A stretch of DNA of 64,000 bases, taken from Gymnogyps californianus (taxonomy: Eukaryota; Chordata; Aves; Accipitriformes; Cathartidae). The stretch is taken from NCBI RefSeq assembly GCF_018139145.2, contig NC_059477.1, forward strand, positions 18,773,522-18,837,521. The letters run 5' to 3'. The position numbers and the translations under genes were made by a program. A model generated the notes under the pieces. It saw only the letters and a program-made list of their open reading frames with translations, was not told the origin of the DNA and made no database searches. Numbering within the stretch: the stretch's first letter is position 1; each line of letters starts with the position of its first letter. Below, in pieces: positions 58,301 through 64,000 of the stretch.

Positions 58301-60409
58301 TTCATTCTGTCACAGCTATCAACAGAAAACGGGCAGGGAGGTGAGCTTTTATTTTCTTGACAGGTTTTGTACCAAACAACCAGCTCGTCAACAGCTGTGT
58401 GACCTCTTTTCTAGGCTCTCTAGGCTCTTGACCTGGCAAGCTCTCAAGCTCCTCAGTATCCCAGCTCATCACTTGATGGGCAGCCAGCTCTTTCTCTGGC
58501 TGCTTGTATGGATCACAGAGTGGCCTGCTCCTGGCTCGCCTAAGCTTCCAAGTGTCTTGCTAACTGGCTTTCTTGCTTTCTATTTAGCTCCTCAAATGCC
58601 ATTTCCACAGACTGCCTCGTTCCTCATCTCCTTGGCTTTTGAGGTTTGGTTACTGTGACTGGCCTATTGTCCATCTAGCTGGCTCCCTGGTGGATAAGCA
58701 TCAGAAATCCAGCTGGCTTGCTGTCCAGAAGTTGCTTCCTAGCTGGTTGTCTGTTTAGCTACTACATGGATTCTCTGTAAGGCTTGTCATCGCAGGCAGT
58801 TGGTTTCTGCTGATGGTCTGCTCAACAGTCTGCTCTGGACTTTTTTTGGATTTTCCTACCACAAAACAGGTGGTTTTTTTAACTTTATATAATGATTAAA
58901 TATGATAATTCTTTAAATAAATACTTGCACAGTTTTCACAGAAGAATCCTAAGACTTTGCCTACCTGTGTTCACCAGTGAGCAGGAAGTTTTTTAAAGGA
59001 ACACTGTAAATTTAAAAAACTAAAAAAAAAAAAAAAGATATTGCATCTCTCCTTTTTTGCTGACTGGCATGTTTTGTCCTCTTATTAAGATGTCTTTCTC
59101 CTATGAGTTTCTAGAAAGACTCACATGAATCAGAGAAGGTGACTAACTTTTCAGTGATAACATGCTATATACCAATTAAACAAATGTTTATCTCAAAAAA
59201 ATACTCTTCTGTTATTTATAAGTTTTATCAATATATAAGCTAAAAGTAAAAGCAATGTGAAATACTGCAAAATGATATATAAGATAATGGAATTTCACTC
59301 AAAATATCTTACAACTAAGAATATCATCTAGCAACATTTTAAAAAATTGTTATCTCACTGTGTCTGGTCTGTGGAGGGAGAGGCAAAACTATTATTTAGC
59401 AACATCATAAAGCCCACTTAGGACATCACTATTTAGAAAGCTTTGATTTTGAATTTCCCCTGTTTTCTACTTCTTGAACTCCTTTCTGGTACAGATGCTA
59501 TTCTTTACTTTATTCCTGTCTTTTTCTTATATTTTGCTCGCTCTAACTTTTCTAATGCCACTTGCCAAGTATGGCAAACTTGAGCATCCCATGCACAAGT
59601 CAGCCACAAAATCAAGACTGCAATTAATTTTCTGATTGGATTATTTAAAATGGTAGGCTTTTTTAAAAAAAAAAAAAAGGAAAAAAAGAAACTACCATTC
59701 TTTTCCAGTTACTTGGTTTCAACACCCTACTCTCTGAAATTAATACCGCTGATAATCTCCTAGTAGTTCTCCTTGCTGCATGGAGTAGTAGGTGGTACTT
59801 TATTCTGGCCGTAGCTAGGCATTCCGATCACCTCTTCTGCTGACAAATGGTGCTTTATTCTTTTCACAATCTGAAGTTTCAGTAAACCACAGAAATTGGA
59901 AACACATGAAAAATTTTATGAAAAAAGGTAACCTCACACAATTGGTAAGGATCTTAAAGAGCAGGTAACTTGCTTTTCTCAAATGCTCTCAACAGTTTGA
60001 AAAATGAGGTAATATTCTTTCATAGTTTCAGTTAGGGGAGATAAAAAGTGTGCTGGTCATACTTAATACTACTGCAGTATTCATGATAATGATGATGGTG
60101 AGACTTTATCCACTGAAGCAATAAAATGTCTGCAACCAATCTTCTGTCAATACTTCAGTATTTCAGAGTATTAGTTCCCTCCTCTAATGAGAGGTGAAAT
60201 AGTAACAGAGCATTGGGAATGGACTTCTAGTGACCTCCTGAGCCAGCTCCCTTTCTGTCCATTTCCTGGTGAGTGGAAAGCTGTTTTGTTCACATGGCTG
60301 CTATAGATACGTGAAGCCTTTCCATAAGAAAAAGGAGTACTGAACGGAGCAGAGGAAATTCACACAGAATGATACACCTTTGTGTAGCTAAGAGAATGCA
60401 GTTTAAGGC
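52336..60409. other. Gene-free AT-rich DNA
   Basis: No gene is supported. It contains A- or T-runs (52,528-52,541; 56,940-56,955; 59,022-59,036; 59,666-59,679) and a cryptic CTGGCT-phrased repeat block at about 58,380-58,850. Short open frames here have no recognisable domains. Confidence 0.6.
58380..58850. repeat. Cryptic degenerate repeat phrased on (C)TGGCT
   Basis: Within about 450 bp, variants of AGCTGGCTTNCTNTC recur many times: ACTGGCTTTCTTGCTTTC, TCTAGCTGGCTCCCTGG, CCAGCTGGCTTGCTGTCC, CCTAGCTGGTTGTCTG. The base composition is also biased, being rich in CT and GCT. It looks like a decayed minisatellite. The open frame inside it (58,341-58,658) is a by-product rich in Leu and Ser. Confidence 0.5.
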
Positions 60410-61010
60410 TGTCGTGGTTTAACCCCAGTCAGCAACTCAGCACCACGCAGCCGCTTCCCCCTCCCCCTCCCAGTGGGGTGAGGAGGAGGAAAGCAAAGGA
60501 AAAAAAAGTAAAACTCGTGGGTTGAGATAAGAACAGTTTAATAACTAAAGTAAAATATAATACTAACAATAGTAATAATGAAAAATAATAATAATAGTAA
60601 TGAAAAGGAATGCAACAAAAGAAGGGGGGGGGAAGAAAAAAAAACCAGTGATGCACAATGCAATTGCTCACCACCCGCTGACCGATGCTCAGTTAGTTCC
60701 CGAACCGCGATCCGCGCCTCCCGGCCAGCTCCCCCCTGTTTATATACTGGGCATGACGTTCCATGGTATGGAATACCTCTTTGGCTAGTTCAGGTCAGCT
60801 GCCCCGGCTCTGCTCCCTCCCAGCTCCTTGCCCACCTGCTTGCTGGCAGAGCATGGGAAACTGAAAAGTCCTTGGCTTAAGATAAGCGCTACTTAGCAAC
60901 AGCTAAAACATCAGAGTGTTATCAACATCATTCTCACACTAAATCCAAAACACAGCACTGTACCAGCTACTAAAAAGAAAGTTAACTCTGTCCCAGCCGA
61001 GGACAAAGGT
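60405..61010. repeat. Target-site duplication flanking the LTR
   Basis: AAGGC on the left and AAGGT on the right directly abut TGTC and GACA. Four of five bases match, as expected for an insertion old enough to have gained one change. Confidence 0.6.
60410..61005 (-). mobile_element. Solo LTR of an avian endogenous retrovirus
   Basis: A 596-bp element has the terminal inverted repeat TGTC...GACA. On the minus strand it begins TGTCCTCGGCTGGGACAGAG and ends GGGGTTAAACCACGACA. In that orientation it shows a TATA box (TATATAAA, 60,739-60,746), a GC-rich start region and an ATTAAA polyadenylation-like signal (60,537-60,542), consistent with U3-R-U5 order. The flanks AAGGC (60,405-60,409) and AAGGT (61,006-61,010) form a 5-bp target-site duplication with one mismatch, which suggests an ERVL-like integrase; this class assignment is tentative. 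No gag, pol or env sequence accompanies it, so it is a solo LTR left by recombination. Internal TAA/ATA and A/G runs are expanded simple sequence. Confidence 0.88.
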
Positions 61011-64000
61011 GATGAGAGAGAAGTCCTTTGTACAGTTGTTTGGAATGTTTATTTGAACAAGATGTAAATCTTCAGTAAGTAACCGTTCTTCAAAGCCAGT
61101 ATTCACCCATAGCTTCAGGACCTAATGCAGGCACTGATTCACATTCTCTCTCCTTTTCCAACGCTTCAAGCTATTCAATGTGTTCTTCTTTGGCACATGT
61201 TAGAAGATGATAAAAACTGTTACAAATCTCATATCCGTGTTTGAACCTTGGACAACTATAGTGCACTCTTGGTATTTAAAAGCTATTTCCTGTAGGGAGT
61301 CAGGCCAAAGGAAGGTATCCAGAGTATATTGCAGAGATTTAAATATGTCTCTGGCTAAAAAAAAAAAACCTAAGTCAAGCCAAAGCAACATTTGTGTACC
61401 TTGTAATTAATGTGAAAGCTTTGTCCTGTGTGACTAGAAACTCTCGACCTGTTCTTTGGCATCATTTAGGTTGGAAAAAGGTGAAAACAAAGCTGTGCAA
61501 ATGGCTAGAAGTAATTTATAAAACCAAAACAATTAGATTGGCTTTGCTGAAGGTTCTGGATCTGACTGTGAATAAGGACTAGTTTTTCTGAAAGAAGCAC
61601 TACAAGTAGTAGTTTTTCTGAGTATCTCTGTGAACAGTGACGTTTATAGCAACCTTTATATTCTAGGAAATAGTCGAAAGTTATATGCTTTTATATATAC
61701 GATATAGGAAAAGAAAAGAGGATGTTATTTGCAAATAGTAGAGGGGGAAATGGTTCCTGCTTCTAGAAAAAGAAAAAGAATCTTATGCATTTATCAAACA
61801 GAACTGGAAGTTCTCCTCAGCTGAGTGGTCCTTGCTAATTTAGCTAGTAGTATTTATCATTATGCAAATATTCACTATTCATGAGGTTTATTATTCATTA
61901 ATAAATCATCAGATTTTTATGGTATCAGGCAAGTATTATTACATACTATACCTAGCAGTGAAACGACACACCCTGAAAAAAGCTTTATCTAATTAAACTA
62001 TAACAGTTGGTCTAGCTAGTAACACTGTCAACACTTTACCCCGTTATTATGTGTTTTGGCTCCCTATGGATTGGAGCTCAGTTGCAATATTCAAGCTGTC
62101 TCTAGGCCTGACCATAGCAGTCTGAAAAAGTTACATCTTTGCCAGCACAACATCGTCCGTGGCCGTTTATAAAGCCAAAGAAAGTGTCAGGCAATGTGGG
62201 AAGACTTAGAAATACATTAGTGCATGAAAAAGAATTTCACAAAAGCTGGATATGGATTTGATAACACAGATCTGTTTGAGGAGGAATTACCCCAGACTTT
62301 ATTATTTCAGAGTTCCGTACAAAAATCAAACTTGTCATTTAGTTTTTCTACTTCAAAATTTCTCCTCTGAACCCTTTGGGAGATGTTATATAAAATACTA
62401 CATAGTATTAGCTAAGAGACTTTTAGAATTGGTTATGGTAAGTTTACATAGCAATTTGAATGTCTGCCAATGTTAGTGTTTTAGCAAAAGACTTTCTTCC
62501 TTTCCACACCCTTTAAACATCCGTAAAGTATTTCCAAGAAAAGAAACAAGTGTAAAGATAATACAGTATGTTTGGCATTTCTGATAAAGAAAGGTCTGAT
62601 TTATGAACCTTTTGCACACCACTCATGTTCACAATTCATAGACTTAAACCCCTTTTTTCCTTGCACATGCAATTTCCTTCTGTATCATAAACAAAGAGTG
62701 GGGTTCCTGAAGGCAGGTGAAATTGGCTTACATAACTTACATAGTATTCTATCATGACAACAGGGAGCACATTTATTTTCCTTGAAGTTTCCTGGTATGA
62801 TGATTGCAGAAATAACTGGCTTGTGTTCAATCCACATACAAATATAGAAGCACAGAGGAGGTACACTAACCACATCTAGGGAAAGCCAATGCTCTCCATT
62901 TTTCCAGAGGATACCAGGGTTTGCATCCTCTTAATGGATCCTGGAAGCAGTAAGAGGCTGGAGCTGAGGTTCCCCTGTCCTGCAGTTAGTGGAATTAATC
63001 GGAAGAGCGATGGGGCATGTGCAACATCCCAGAAAGGTCTTTGGAGTTCTAGGTAAAAGTTTGTTTCTGCAGCTCAGCAGAGAGTCCTTCTGCACAATTG
63101 TATCATAAGGGCCATGAGTGAATTTCTGAGCCTAACTTTCAGATTTTGTTGTGTGTAAATTACTGCAGTAGAGTTTTACAGCTATTTTTCTCAGTACTAA
63201 TTTCAATGTTTAATTGATGCAGCCAATACATATGAAGCTTTTAGCCTCTCCAAAGAAAGATTAACTCTTATATGTTTGTTGGCATTTGTATTCATTTAAT
63301 TTTAGACTAAACATTTAAAAAAGAGAATTCACCTTTTGCATCTAAATGATCTGCATGGATTCACTGAGGATCTGAGGCCATTCCTAAAAGGGGACATATT
63401 CTTTGCTATTATAAAACCGTAGAGTGAAATGAAGCCATCTGCGTGACGGATGTGCTGCATGATGTAAAATTGTCATTAACCTTAACCACAGCACCGTTAA
63501 ACTGGTCAAAAAACAAGACTATGCAACATTTGGGCATACAATTAATATATTTACTAATCTTTATTTAACTAGGAACAACATCTCTCTCAACTATAATCTT
63601 TTACTGCAGGTATTTGTGGCCAAAGGAGCACTTACACTGTCTTGTTACTTCTGTCTCTCTTATGTAGTGCCTAAAAGAACAGCAAAAATATACTTGCAGG
63701 GTATCTATTTTTAATGTGTAATTCTTAGAGAATAGAGATTGTCACAGTTGAGAGGTGTTATAGAACACCTAAATAGATGCTAAATATGTCTGGACCCCAG
63801 AACATGGTAACTTTGCAGGACAGTGGCTGATCTGAAACAAAGTCTTTATTGAGAGACTGTAACAACTCTACAGGAGGTTTTATGAGCTTTAGTGTAAAGA
63901 ATCTGTGCGCTAAAGAGAGACTAAGTAGACCTTGACACAATTGACCATTGTGGTCTACTCTGTCAATAATATGCATACTGAAGACAAGTCATTAGTCTGC
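61006..64000. other. Gene-free AT-rich DNA at the right edge
   Basis: No gene, RNA gene or transposon is recognised. A segment at about 61,840-61,920 has a perfect octamer ATGCAAAT (61,862-61,869) and several TTTATT/ATTAAT homeodomain-like sites and could be regulatory. Confidence 0.55.

Noticed and set aside
61462..61485. TCATTTAGGTTGGAAAAAGG, similar to a CR1 3'-region word
   Set aside because: Only about 20 bases match and there is no flanking support.

Overview
The window looks like nuclear DNA from a bird. The evidence is an AT-rich, intron-containing sequence with three short CpG islands, a CR1 non-LTR retrotransposon with the typical avian 3' end (repeated ATTCTGTG), and a solo endogenous-retrovirus LTR of a kind I associate with neoavian genomes. 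The species cannot be fixed from this. There is no prokaryotic, organellar or plasmid content.

Only one protein-coding gene is supported: the 5' two-thirds of HNRNPA3 on the minus strand at the left end. Five consecutive exons (53-145, 222-311, 525-735, 818-964, 1055-1177) have GT/AG borders and compatible phases. They encode both RRM domains and the start of the RGG/Gly-rich tail. The rest of the tail lies left of base 1. The 5' end is complex. A CpG-island first exon at about 9378-9470 ends in ATGGAG followed by a GTAACT donor. A second start exon at 5722-5787 encodes a 22-residue N-terminus behind a TATA box. A decayed copy of the CpG-island first exon sits at 3920-3975 and has lost the donor.

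From about 10 kb to 64 kb I find no convincing gene. By established amniote synteny, the DNA upstream of HNRNPA3 is the gene desert that runs towards MTX2 and the HOXD cluster (the HoxD telomeric regulatory landscape), so NFE2L2 should lie beyond base 1 and MTX2/HOXD beyond base 64,000. That is inference from known gene order. The desert holds an isolated CpG island with a strong CTCF-like motif (31,141-31,340), AT-rich homeodomain-site clusters that could be enhancers, and several retroelement remnants. These are an L2-like LINE (minus, about 20.7-21.1 kb), an ancient CR1/L3-type LINE (plus, 44.4-45.3 kb), an old dispersed repeat (48.35 kb), a CR1 3' end (plus, 51.37-52.34 kb) and a solo LTR (minus, 60,410-61,005). 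It also holds microsatellites, an exact 45-bp tandem duplication and a perfect 20-bp palindrome.

No previously undescribed multi-gene system is visible. The most original observations are the duplicated HNRNPA3 promoter/first-exon module, the alternative N-terminus, and the isolated CpG/CTCF island in the desert.
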